Assembly: GCA_963682085.1 (NCBI GenBank)
Contig: OY821614.1
Span: 744,001 to 808,000 of the forward strand
Origin: Thiodubiliella sp900128405
Lineage (GTDB): Bacteria; Pseudomonadota; Gammaproteobacteria; PS1; Pseudothioglobaceae
Length of the DNA: 64,000 bases
Reading direction: 5' to 3'
Shown here one piece after another: positions 17,744 through 25,747 of the stretch (positions are counted from its first letter, which is position 1; each line of letters opens with the position of its first letter). The notes beneath the pieces were generated by a model. That model was not told the origin of the DNA. It did no database searches and saw only the letters and a program-made list of their open reading frames with translations. The position numbers and the translations under genes are program-made.

Positions 17744-17854
17744 ATTAAACTCCTTTCGTTTTTTCTATGGCGAACCAGTCTTGACTAATTTAATGGGTCG
17801 CTTAATGGTAATAATTATTTTAATATTTTTGCGTTCCTTGTAATGCAGGCACAT

Positions 17855-17894
17855 AAAAAAGTGGTTTTTGGATGATTCATATTTGCCTAGGTCT
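17855..17894. repeat. MITE right-end fragment at the midA stop
   Basis: AAAGTGGTTTTTGGATGATT followed by a degenerate CATATTTGCCTAGGTCT matches the right end of the full MITE at 18979-19138. midA is therefore flanked by MITE sequence on both sides. Confidence 0.55.
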
Positions 17895-18991
17895 TATAAT
17901 TTATGCAATAAATTTTGTTCTTTAAAGCCTTGTAACTCTACTTGAGTATCTTTTACCAATGCCAAAACTTTAAAACTCTCGCCCATTGCACTCGGTAACA
18001 CCAGTTGCTTAACTTGTTGTGCCAAACTGGCACGCTTATCTGTTTCTTGCTCTGCTAACAGATATTCATCAATGCCCAAAGAAATTAAAAACAGTGCTTG
18101 CGTTGCATAACCCTGAACCTCAAAACCACCCCGCTCTGCCGCCTCAGCAATATCAGAAAAATTAACGGAGGTGGTAATATCCTGTTTGCCAATATGCACA
18201 AATGGATTTTCACTCGCCTTGTGCTGGTAATAACATCTAAGTGTGCCAGCACCTCGTTGTGGATGAAAATATTCCTCTCTGCCTATGCCGTAATCAATTA
18301 ACAGCACTAAGCCTTTATCCATGGTTTCACTCAAACTTTCAACCCAAGCTATCGCCCTTTCATTTACTTCGGTGATATAACCCTGTGTAACTTCAGTAGG
18401 TAGGCGCATTTTATCGTTGTTATAAATGCTTTTTGTCTGCCATACTAAGGCATCATTTTGACAATCTACCCCCAATTCTTTGAATTTCCCTGCTTGATAA
18501 ATCAAGCGTTTTGCTGGCATTGCATCTAGCACTTCATTCGCAATCACCACGCCTGAAAAATTTTCTGGCAAACCATTCAACCAAACCACTCTATCCATTA
18601 ATTCTGGCAAAATTTTAGCAATTGTGTCTTGTTGTCTTTGTTGTAATTCAGCACTAAGTTCTAATATGTAATAGTTTTTTGGCAACTGCCCCAAACGCCC
18701 CAATTCAAACAAAACCTGTGCTGCCAACACCCCGCTACCTGCACCAAATTCCAATATATCGTTGGTGCCATCTAATATTTGTGTGCATTGGCGTGCCAAA
18801 CAAAAACCAAACAAATCCGAAGTTTCAGGTGCGGTAATAAAATCCCCTTGCTCACCAAATTTTTGCATACCGCCACTGTAATACCCCTTGGCTGGATAAT
18901 ATAATGCCAAATCCATAAATTCATCAAACCCAATTGGCTTAGATTTTTGTATAATGGTGTTTTTAATAATTTCTTTAAGAGACCTTTGCAT
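17894..18991 (-). CDS. MidA-family (DUF185) SAM-dependent methyltransferase
   Basis: 365 residues of the COG1565/MidA family, the bacterial relatives of NDUFAF7, which methylates an arginine of respiratory complex I in mitochondria; the bacterial substrate is not established. The core starts with FDEFMDLALYYPAKGYYSGG, then GDFITAPETSDLFG and the SAM loop ILEFGAGSGVLAAQ (near 80-92). The start codon (18989-18991) lies inside the MITE that fills the gap to the divergent SDR gene and has no Shine-Dalgarno. Removing the MITE and one 5-bp repeat restores an in-frame ATG, so the gene's start was changed by the insertion. Confidence 0.85.
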   Translation of the reverse strand: MQRSLKEIIKNTIIQKSKPIGFDEFMDLALYYPAKGYYSGGMQKFGEQGDFITAPETSDLFGFCLARQCTQILDGTNDILEFGAGSGVLAAQVLFELGRLGQLPKNYYILELSAELQQRQQDTIAKILPELMDRVVWLNGLPENFSGVVIANEVLDAMPAKRLIYQAGKFKELGVDCQNDALVWQTKSIYNNDKMRLPTEVTQGYITEVNERAIAWVESLSETMDKGLVLLIDYGIGREEYFHPQRGAGTLRCYYQHKASENPFVHIGKQDITTSVNFSDIAEAAERGGFEVQGYATQALFLISLGIDEYLLAEQETDKRASLAQQVKQLVLPSAMGESFKVLALVKDTQVELQGFKEQNLLHKL

Positions 18992-19138
18992 AAATATGGA
19001 TGATTAACAAAATTCAATTTTTGCCCAATTGGCGATTTCTTTAAATTTTGTCGTAGCAAGACTAAGGCTGGATTTAAAAAAATCGCCAAGTGGGTGGAAA
19101 GTGGTTTTTTGATGATTGTTCATTTATGCAAAGGCCTC
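18979..19138. mobile_element. MITE (IS5-like ends), copy A
   Basis: 160-bp non-autonomous element with terminal inverted repeats GAGACCTTTGCATAAAT and ATTTATGCAAAGGCCTC. It is flanked by a 5-bp direct repeat TTTAA (18974-18978 and 19139-19143). The ends resemble those of IS5-family elements. It makes up nearly the whole intergenic region between midA and the divergent SDR gene and overlaps the midA start by 13 bases. Confidence 0.85.
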
Positions 19139-19166
19139 TTTAAGATTCATTGGAACGCTATTTTAT

Positions 19167-19886
19167 ATGAAAACAGCCTTAATTACAGGTGGCGCACAAC
19201 GCATCGGCGCACAAATTACAAAAACACTACATGCACACGGTTACAATGTCATTATCCACTATCGACATTCTGGCACAGAAGCACAAACCTTGGCGGATGA
19301 ACTTAACCAAATACGCATCAACTCTGCCACGCTTGCACAAGCAGAACTGACAGACACCCAAGCGTTAAAAACACTAACAACTGCCATTAAGCAATTAGAT
19401 ATTTTGGTAAACAACGCCTCAGTTTTTTACCCAACACCCTTACAAAATGCCAGTGAAAACGATTGGCATAAAATCATTGATAGTAACTTAATGGCACCAT
19501 TTTTTCTGTCTCAATCTCTAGCAGCAACATTATCAAAAAAACATGGGTGTATTATCAATATTGTTGATATTCACGCACAACGGCCACTAAAAAATCATGC
19601 GATTTATAACATCTCAAAAGCAGGCATTGAAATGATGACAAAAACACTAGCAAAAGAATTGGCGCCTGATATTCGTGTTTGTGGCGTTGCCCCCGGCTCT
19701 ATTCTTTGGCCAGAAAATGCAGCTGAACTCAACATTGAGCAAAAAAATAAAATGCTTGATAAAATACCTTTAAACAAGCAAGGTAACCCAGAGGATATCG
19801 CCAATACCGTTTTATTTTTAGCAAATTCACCTTATATTACTGGTCAAATTATTAGTGTAGATGGTGGACGCACTTTAAATCAGTAA
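19167..19886 (+). CDS. Short-chain dehydrogenase, pteridine-reductase/FolM-like
   Basis: 239-residue SDR. The nucleotide motif TGGAQRIGA (8-16), NNAS in the middle, and YNISK catalytic residues are present, ending in the typical GQIISVDGG. GGAQRIG with HYRHS is characteristic of pteridine reductase/dihydromonapterin reductase-like enzymes, so the likely reaction is NADPH-dependent pterin or dihydrofolate reduction; other SDR roles are not excluded. I start at the ATG at 19167. An upstream in-frame ATG (19116) lies inside the MITE and would add 17 unnatural residues. Confidence 0.8.
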   Translation: MKTALITGGAQRIGAQITKTLHAHGYNVIIHYRHSGTEAQTLADELNQIRINSATLAQAELTDTQALKTLTTAIKQLDILVNNASVFYPTPLQNASENDWHKIIDSNLMAPFFLSQSLAATLSKKHGCIINIVDIHAQRPLKNHAIYNISKAGIEMMTKTLAKELAPDIRVCGVAPGSILWPENAAELNIEQKNKMLDKIPLNKQGNPEDIANTVLFLANSPYITGQIISVDGGRTLNQ

Positions 19887-19897
19887 TTTTTTATATG

Positions 19898-20046
19898 GAG
19901 CCTTTGCGTAAATGTGGGCAATGAATAGAATTTAATTTTTGTCCGCTTATCAATCCTTACTCTAGCAATCAAGGCTGGATTTAAAAAAATTCCAAGTAAA
20001 TTAAAAGCGAATTATCAATAATTATTTATTTTTATACAAAGACCTC
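19898..20046. mobile_element. MITE, copy B, upstream of rne
   Basis: 149-bp relative of copy A with ends GAGCCTTTGCGTAAAT and ATACAAAGACCTC and the shared core AAGGCTGGATTTAAAAAAAT. TATG flanks it on both sides (19894-19897, 20047-20050). A TATAAT sits six bases past its right end. Confidence 0.75.
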
Positions 20047-20051
20047 TATGT

Positions 20052-20369
20052 TATAATTGCGTCCGTTAAATGTAAACAGAATTAAAAATTATATTGATAA
20101 AATTATATCAATTAAAAAAATTAAATGTTTTTGGGTGCAAGCCAATACATAACTATCATCTGGCTTTTTTGCTATATAGAAAAAATAATAACTGTTCATT
20201 GTTTTATTAAATAATTAATTACATGAGTGAATAACCTTGTAAAAAACGAAAAAGGAAGCAGATTTTTGAAATACCATGCAACTCAAAATAAAACAAATTT
20301 TAAACCCAACTCGGCATAGCCTCGTTGGTTTTCTATGTATGAAAAAAAGTCTCATTACAGGACTTAATC
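20052..20369 (+). promoter_or_regulatory. rne promoter candidate and long structured leader
   Basis: TATAAT (20052-20057) would start transcription about 300 bases before the rne ATG. The leader has an AAGCCA...TGGCTTTTTT hairpin with a T-run (20139-20170), which looks like an attenuator, and a second hairpin CCAAC...GTTGG (20306-20328) nearer the start. E. coli rne is autoregulated through hairpins in a long leader, so a similar role is plausible here. No open frame of note lies in this stretch. Confidence 0.4.
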
Positions 20370-22451
20370 ATGAATCATATACTAATCAATGCGACGCACT
20401 CTGAAGAAATCAGAGTTGCAATTGTAAAAAATAAAAAACTGACTTCTCTCAATATAGAGACCAGTCTTAATCAAAAAAATAAAGGCAATATTTACAAAGG
20501 GAGAATTTCTAGAGTTGAGCAATCCCTAGAAGCTGCCTTTGTTGATTACGGTAAAGAGAAACAAGGCTTCTTACCGTTTAAAGAAGTAGCCGAAACATTA
20601 AAAGAAAATGCTGAAGCCTCGGGGGATAAACTAACCATTTCCGATGTTTTAAAAGAAGGGCAAGAAATTATTGTCCAAGTTGAAAAAGAAGAGCGGGGTA
20701 ACAAAGGTGCTGCATTAAGCACTTATACCAACTTGGCTGGTGCTTATATGATTTTGACGCCAAATAACTCAAAGAGTAACGGCATTTCTAGACAAATTAC
20801 CTCAACAGATAGGCAATCACTGAAAGAGATTATTGGCAAAATTGTTATGCCTAAAGACTCAGGTTTGATTATCCGAACAGCGGGTGCAGGGAAAAATTTA
20901 GAAGAATTACAATGGGAGGTTGACTACTTATCAGAATTGTGGAATTCCATTAACACTGCCGCAGAAAATCGTAAAGCACCTTTCTTAATTTATCAAGAAA
21001 GTGATATTATGATTCGCACACTGCGTGATTATCTGAGAGAAGATACAGATAGTGTCATTATTGATGATTTGGCAACTTTTCAAAGTGCCAAAGAATTTGT
21101 TAGTTTCGTCCTGCCGCACTACATAGATCGTATTAAGCAATTTGATGCTTCTGGGCAGTCTTTATTTAGCTATATGGATGTTGAATCACAAGTAAAAAGT
21201 GTGTTTGAGCGTGAAGTGTCTTTGCGTACAGGTGCAACCATTGTCTTTGACCCTACTGAAGCACTAACGGCTATTGACATCAACTCTGCGCGCGCTACCA
21301 AAGGTGCTGACATTGAGGAAACTGCTTATAGCACGAATTTAGAAGCTGCCAAAGAAATCGCTGTGCAGTTACAACTGCGTGATATCGGTGGCTTGGTGGT
21401 AATTGACTTTATCGATATGATTTCTGAGGAGCATCGAAAAGCCATTGAAAAAGCAATGGAAAAAGCCACGAGTTCAGACCGTGCTCGCATCCAAATTGGT
21501 ACGATTTCACGCTTCGGTTTGCTAGAAATGTCAAGGCAGCGCTTAATGAGTTCGGTAGCGGAATCAGTAGAAAAAACTTGCCCTTCCTGCGATGGTCGTG
21601 GCACGGTGCCAACCGTTCCAAATCTAGCGTTAAGCATTTTAAGGCAACTTGGAGATGGCTGTAACACTTCCAATCAAACGCAAAAAATAACCATTCAATC
21701 CAGTGTTGATGTTATCACCTATTTACTCAACGAAAAACGCAATGATATTGGTCAATTAGAAGACAAATATCAAGTGAAAATCACTTTATTGCCCAATCCC
21801 TACATGCAATTTCCAAACTTCAGCATTAACAAACAAACGAAGTCTAAAAAATCAAGCCACAAAAGTTATCAAGGTATTTCTAAACCACAATACAATCTTG
21901 CTGAAAATGGACTTGAAAATAACACAGAAGTTGCCGCTATTAACAGCAATCACCCGACCACACGCAAGCCTAACCAAAAGAAAGTTGAGGCTAAGCCTTC
22001 ATTTTCTTTAGTGGGTATGATTAAATCAATATTTGGATTAGGTGAAAAGGGAAAGAAAAAGAAATCAGGTAAAAAACAACCTAATAAAAACCAAAATCGC
22101 AATAGAAATCGCAATCAAAATCGCAATAGAAATCGCAATCAAAATAAAGTGCAAAATAAGCAACAACAAAACAAACCGAAAAATAACAAGACACAAAATA
22201 ATAAAGTGCCAAATAAAACGCCAAGCAATCCACAAAATAAACCACAAAAACCAAAGGAAATCCCTCAGGAAAAATCAAAAAATGTAGCCCCTAAAGATAC
22301 AAATTTAAAATCGCAGACGCAAGCAACACCAACAAAAATAAATCCTGTTAAAACAACAAACGAAGAAAAACCAAAGGTTCAGACAGGCAATACCAGCAAA
22401 CCAGAGTCCAAGCCTAATAATGGAAACAAAAGCCAAGACAGCGATGTATAA
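20370..22451 (+). CDS. rne: Ribonuclease E
   Basis: Endoribonuclease of mRNA decay and RNA processing. It has 693 residues. The S1 domain (about 36-120) begins with NIYKGRISRVEQSLEAAFVD, the DNase I-like catalytic core includes FDPTEALTAIDINSAR, and the zinc-link CPSC starts at residue 404, the same place as in E. coli. The C-terminal ~180 residues are disordered and very rich in Asn, Lys, Gln and Arg, with a tandem NRNRNQ tract. This is a shortened replacement for the ~500-residue degradosome scaffold of E. coli. Confidence 0.95.
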   Translation: MNHILINATHSEEIRVAIVKNKKLTSLNIETSLNQKNKGNIYKGRISRVEQSLEAAFVDYGKEKQGFLPFKEVAETLKENAEASGDKLTISDVLKEGQEIIVQVEKEERGNKGAALSTYTNLAGAYMILTPNNSKSNGISRQITSTDRQSLKEIIGKIVMPKDSGLIIRTAGAGKNLEELQWEVDYLSELWNSINTAAENRKAPFLIYQESDIMIRTLRDYLREDTDSVIIDDLATFQSAKEFVSFVLPHYIDRIKQFDASGQSLFSYMDVESQVKSVFEREVSLRTGATIVFDPTEALTAIDINSARATKGADIEETAYSTNLEAAKEIAVQLQLRDIGGLVVIDFIDMISEEHRKAIEKAMEKATSSDRARIQIGTISRFGLLEMSRQRLMSSVAESVEKTCPSCDGRGTVPTVPNLALSILRQLGDGCNTSNQTQKITIQSSVDVITYLLNEKRNDIGQLEDKYQVKITLLPNPYMQFPNFSINKQTKSKKSSHKSYQGISKPQYNLAENGLENNTEVAAINSNHPTTRKPNQKKVEAKPSFSLVGMIKSIFGLGEKGKKKKSGKKQPNKNQNRNRNRNQNRNRNRNQNKVQNKQQQNKPKNNKTQNNKVPNKTPSNPQNKPQKPKEIPQEKSKNVAPKDTNLKSQTQATPTKINPVKTTNEEKPKVQTGNTSKPESKPNNGNKSQDSDV
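22093..22140 (+). repeat. 24-bp tandem repeat in the rne C-terminal coding region
   Basis: Two perfect head-to-tail copies of a 24-base unit starting AAAATCGCAATAGAAATCGC, each encoding an Asn/Arg/Gln-rich octapeptide. This is slippage-type growth of the basic disordered tail. Confidence 0.8.
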
Positions 22452-23256
22452 ATTTGCTGTTTTTGGCAACCCTATTGAACACAGTTTATCGCCTAAAATT
22501 CATGCTTTATTTGCACAACAAACTGGCGTGCAGATTGAATACAGCAAAATACTAGCGCCAATCGATGGGTTTTCGCAAGTGGCACAAAACTTTATCAACC
22601 TAGGTGCTAATGGTTTCAATATTACCGTCCCCTTTAAAATGAACGCCTTTGATTTGGCCACTAAACGCTCAATCAATGCTCAAACTGCAAGGGCAGTTAA
22701 TACCATTAAAGTTGATGGCAATGAGTTAATAGGTGAAAATACCGATGGCATTGGCTTGGTAAACGACTTAACTCAAAACCTAAACATTGATTTACACAAT
22801 AAGATTGTGTTAATCCTAGGTGCAGGTGGTGCAACTCGTGGCATTTTACTGCCCTTATTGCAACAACAGCCTGCACAAATAATAATCGCCAATCGCACCG
22901 CCTCTAAAGCAAAGCAACTCGCTAAAGATTTTGCCAAATTTGGTAAAACCTGTGGCTTTGGTTTGGAGAAAATTAACGGCGACCCTGTTGATATTATCAT
23001 TAACGCCACCAGTGCTTCACTTGATGGACAAATGCCAAACATTGCCGCTGGTGTTGCAAATAATGCGATTTGCTACGATTTAATGTATGGGCGGCAAACC
23101 CCTTTTATGGACTGGGCAAAAGCCAATCAGGCATCCATGGTATTTGACGGATTAGGTATGTTGGTTGAACAGGCCGCTGCTGCTTTTAAATTTTGGACCG
23201 ATAAACAACCTGAAACTCAGGTAGTCATTAAAACAATCAGGGCGCTAAACGACTAA
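22444..23256 (+). CDS. aroE: Shikimate dehydrogenase
   Basis: NADPH-dependent reduction of 3-dehydroshikimate to shikimate in aromatic amino-acid synthesis. It has 270 residues: substrate site NPIEHSLSPKIH (8-19), NITVPFK with catalytic Lys, nucleotide loop LGAGGATRG, and NRT. I start at 22444, where ATG overlaps the rne stop (ATGTATAA), because the protein then begins MYKFAVFGNPIEHS as in the family; an ATG at 22420 would lie inside rne. It ends 20 bases inside the convergent pdxH gene. Confidence 0.95.
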   Translation: MYKFAVFGNPIEHSLSPKIHALFAQQTGVQIEYSKILAPIDGFSQVAQNFINLGANGFNITVPFKMNAFDLATKRSINAQTARAVNTIKVDGNELIGENTDGIGLVNDLTQNLNIDLHNKIVLILGAGGATRGILLPLLQQQPAQIIIANRTASKAKQLAKDFAKFGKTCGFGLEKINGDPVDIIINATSASLDGQMPNIAAGVANNAICYDLMYGRQTPFMDWAKANQASMVFDGLGMLVEQAAAAFKFWTDKQPETQVVIKTIRALND

Positions 23257-23875
23257 TTTCCCATATATTGCCACTTTTGGTATAAACAAAACGGTCGTGT
23301 AAACGATTTTCCCTGCCTTGCCAAAATTCAATTGTGGTTGGCACTATGCGATAACCACCCCAAAAATCAGGTAAAGGCACTTCGCCTTTGTTGAATTTGC
23401 GTTTCATTGCCCTGAACTCGGACAATAGCACTTGCCTTGAACTCAATCTTGATGATTGTGCTGATGCCCAAGCACCCAATTGAGATTCTTTAGGTCTGGA
23501 GGAAAAATATTTAATGGATTCCATAGTAGAGACCCTTTCCACTGTGCCAGAGATTTTAACTTGACGCTCCAAATCCAACCATGGAAACAACAAAGCAGCA
23601 CTTGGATTGTTGTCTAATTGCTTAGCTTTTTTAGAATTATAATTCGTAAAAAATACAAACCCATTCTCATCAAATGTTTTCAATAAAACCGTTCTAATAC
23701 CCACCCCATCCTTATCACTGGTCGCCAAACTCATAGCATTTGGCAAAGTCAATTCAGCATCAATGGCTTGCGTCATCCACATTTTAAATTGCACAAAAGG
23801 GTTACTGTCCAACTCAATACGAGAAATACCATTACTGGTAAATTCACGCCTTAACTTAATCAAGTCAACACCCAT
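23237..23875 (-). CDS. pdxH: Pyridoxamine 5'-phosphate oxidase
   Basis: FMN enzyme oxidising pyridoxine or pyridoxamine phosphate to pyridoxal phosphate. It has 212 residues with the typical sequence: PNAMSLATSDKDGVGIRTVLLK, FFTNYNSKKAKQLDNNP, and the C-terminal FMN/PLP site FWQGRENRLHDRFVY. The 3' end overlaps aroE convergently. Confidence 0.95.
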   Translation of the reverse strand: MGVDLIKLRREFTSNGISRIELDSNPFVQFKMWMTQAIDAELTLPNAMSLATSDKDGVGIRTVLLKTFDENGFVFFTNYNSKKAKQLDNNPSAALLFPWLDLERQVKISGTVERVSTMESIKYFSSRPKESQLGAWASAQSSRLSSRQVLLSEFRAMKRKFNKGEVPLPDFWGGYRIVPTTIEFWQGRENRLHDRFVYTKSGNIWEISRLAP

Positions 23876-23878
23876 AAA

Positions 23879-23947
23879 AAGCCTTTGTATAAATAAAAAT
23901 GATGAGAAAACCAGTATTTTAACGGTTATTTATATTTACACAGAGGT
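23879..23947. repeat. Degenerate short MITE-like copy upstream of pdxH
   Basis: AAGCCTTTGTATAAATAAAA...GATGA on the left and TATTTACACAGAGGTTT on the right are a worn inverted pair related to the MITE ends. The core is largely deleted. Confidence 0.45.
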
Positions 23948-24021
23948 TTAGTGGCACAATATGTTTTTTTTACCATCTTGTTACACTCAACAATATTTGA
24001 ATGGGAAGCAAAATAATCTGT

Positions 24022-24180
24022 TTAGCGTTTATCATTAGCGATAGTTTTATTAGAAGCAATACGCTTCATAATATTAATAAATGATTGTGGGCTAATGCTA
24101 GATATTAACATCTTTTCAAAAGCAAATAAATCCGCTTCACTTTCATATTTCCGTACATAACTCATCTCAGTCAATGCCAA
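24022..24180 (-). pseudogene. M48 metallopeptidase C-terminal fragment
   Basis: 52 in-frame codons ending in TAA read LALTEMSYVRKYESEADLFA, then EKMLISSISPQSFINIMKRI, which carries the third zinc ligand region (ExxAD) of M48 peptidases. The HExxH half is absent and no start is visible, so this is a decayed remnant. It differs from the intact M48 gene at 59767. The rest of 23.9-24.3 kb holds no other gene. Confidence 0.6.
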
Positions 24181-24321
24181 GCCAATATCTTATATCGGCA
24201 TCTTTTAGTGAGATTTTATGTGTTATATCGGAAAATTTAATAATACATTCACCTCCTGTAACATGCAATTTTTTCTGTAAATAAAGATGACAATAAAAAA
24301 TTTGTCTAGTGGAGTCGTTTG

Positions 24322-24816
24322 TTAACCCTTTAAGTCGTTACGAGCATACTCAATTATTGCATCCAATCTTGGTTTTACAATAAAACCTATGTTTTGTGCA
24401 TATTCAGATCTAGCCTCTTCCCCTTCGTGAGTATATGGATTATATTGCTGATCCTCAGCTCTAAAATCCTCGTCCCACAATTCACTTTCTAATTTTTCAA
24501 GCTCATTAATTACAAATTTTGGCAACAACAACTGCCCTATACATACTGATTTTGCGATAGCACGACGAGCCTCAGAAAATTCCAGCTGAGATAAACGAGT
24601 ACCCTTTGTTGGTATCATTTTATATGAGCAATATGTTTCGTTAGCCCAAAGTATCATTACTTCTAATGCAGAAAGAATATCCTGATATGTCTCATATTTT
24701 TTTTGCCATAACCATTCTTTTTTAAATTTCTTAACTGCAATTAAGAACCCAATAAAAGCAGCTAGAATAGTAGTAAAAAACGAGATTAGCCAATTTAAAA
24801 TTTCAAACTCTGGCAC
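24322..24816 (-). CDS. Uncharacterised one-TM membrane protein in a defence region
   Basis: 164 residues from a GTG with a perfect AGGAGG ribosome site. One N-terminal hydrophobic segment (about 9-28, LNWLISFFTTILAAFIGFLI) is followed by a basic stretch and a helical, mostly charged cytoplasmic domain. I recognise no catalytic motif. It is separated from the SLATT gene by an attC-like palindrome (24831-24888), so it may be an independent cassette. One-TM proteins of this layout are common beside defence genes, but no function can be assigned. Confidence 0.65.
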   Translation of the reverse strand: MPEFEILNWLISFFTTILAAFIGFLIAVKKFKKEWLWQKKYETYQDILSALEVMILWANETYCSYKMIPTKGTRLSQLEFSEARRAIAKSVCIGQLLLPKFVINELEKLESELWDEDFRAEDQQYNPYTHEGEEARSEYAQNIGFIVKPRLDAIIEYARNDLKG

Positions 24817-24830
24817 AAATCCTCCTTTAA

Positions 24831-24888
24831 GTTATAACACTTGAATTCAGCTGGTGTATAAGCGGTCGGCTGAAATGATTTGTTATGT
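24831..24888. repeat. attC-like palindrome overlapping the SLATT stop codon
   Basis: GTTATAACACTTGAATTCAGC on one side and GCTGAAATGATTTGTTATGT on the other are imperfect inverted copies around a ~16-base spacer. The SLATT stop codon (24883-24885) is inside the outer arm, as is usual for integron cassettes. The left half closely matches the site at 10325. Confidence 0.55.
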
Positions 24889-25308
24889 ATTTTTTGTTTT
24901 TTCCACATATCTTGACCACTGGGTATTTTCTTTAGAAATTAATCCTTCCACCCGCTGCACCAACTTACAAAAAGCTTCATCGCCGTCATATGGCGAACAT
25001 TTTGCTTGAAATAAATATTTTTCATGTTTAAGGGTTTCTGAAGTCGTGCGATATTCTATCCAGTTTTCGTGATATTTATAAAGTGCAGAAAGCCCTGCTG
25101 ATACGGCAATTATTACTCCTAACACGCCTATAATTATTAAGTAATAAGGAATAATTGAACCGATACCAGCAAGAAATGGAATGATGGTTGCAGCTATTAT
25201 TTCTAAAAGGCGTAACCCTTTAAACCACTTTTGGTTCGTTTGACTTTTTTTACTATACCAATTAATTTGGTCATTTAGCCTATCATTCAAATACTCTTCT
25301 TCATTCAT
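24883..25308 (-). CDS. SLATT-type (DUF4231-like) two-TM effector protein
   Basis: 141 residues: a short charged N-terminus, two adjacent hydrophobic helices (about 35-51 and 54-76), then the family-type motif WIEYRTTSETLKHEKYLF (83-100) and a helical tail. SLATT proteins were predicted by comparative genomics to be membrane-perforating effectors of nucleotide-signal immune systems. The gene starts 6 bases after the TIR-like gene stop, so the two form an operon. Likely role: cell-suicide membrane pore triggered by a signal from its partner. The assignment rests on topology and motif, not on a search. Confidence 0.72.
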   Translation of the reverse strand: MNEEEYLNDRLNDQINWYSKKSQTNQKWFKGLRLLEIIAATIIPFLAGIGSIIPYYLIIIGVLGVIIAVSAGLSALYKYHENWIEYRTTSETLKHEKYLFQAKCSPYDGDEAFCKLVQRVEGLISKENTQWSRYVEKTKNT

Positions 25309-25314
25309 AAGATG

Positions 25315-25707
25315 TTACATATTTGCCAATTTTTGCAACTTTTCTTCACTCCAAGCATGAACTTTAATACAATTGCTTGATAAGCATTTAGGTATTACTC
25401 CCTTTATGCCGCTTAGATGAATAGCGTAAACAGGTTTGTTTTGTTCTAAAGTCATGCGAACTTCATGTGGAACCCAATAACTTTCATGTGTTTTTTTTCC
25501 AACAAAAACAATAGTTTTAGAGGTGCCTTGAATTTTTGTAGTAATAGCTCGTTTTATTCCAGGTCTATCTTCTACATTCCATCGTTTTAACAAATCACGG
25601 GTTTTAAAATCCAACTTGGAATAATTTGAATTAACAGCCCTACCTTTGATTAAAAGCACTGCGTCCCTGTCTTCTTCTTTAAAACTAAGAAACACTGATT
25701 TTGACAT
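25315..25707 (-). CDS. TIR-like (DUF1863/MTH538, ThsB-type) protein
   Basis: 130 residues forming one compact alpha/beta domain. It opens with VFLSFKEEDRDAV (strand 1 and the acidic loop typical of TIR domains), continues with GTSKTIVFVGKKTHESYWV, and has Glu82 in the WVPHEV motif where TIR NADases and ThsB proteins place their catalytic Glu. A good ribosome site (AGGAGAAA) precedes the ATG. In Thoeris the ThsB TIR makes a nucleotide signal on infection. Here the next gene encodes a two-TM SLATT protein instead of ThsA. Confidence 0.75.
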   Translation of the reverse strand: MSKSVFLSFKEEDRDAVLLIKGRAVNSNYSKLDFKTRDLLKRWNVEDRPGIKRAITTKIQGTSKTIVFVGKKTHESYWVPHEVRMTLEQNKPVYAIHLSGIKGVIPKCLSSNCIKVHAWSEEKLQKLANM

Positions 25708-25747
25708 AATTTTCTCCTTTGTTGTTTAGTATGCATAGCTATTAAGA

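Noticed and set aside
22042..22287. Open frames in the Asn/Lys-rich part of rne
   Set aside because: Repetitive A-rich coding sequence leaves the other frames open; rne is continuous through it.
24181..24321. A fourth attC-like site after the 164-residue gene
   Set aside because: A TTAACAAACG left half is present next to the stop, but I could not find a convincing paired right half.
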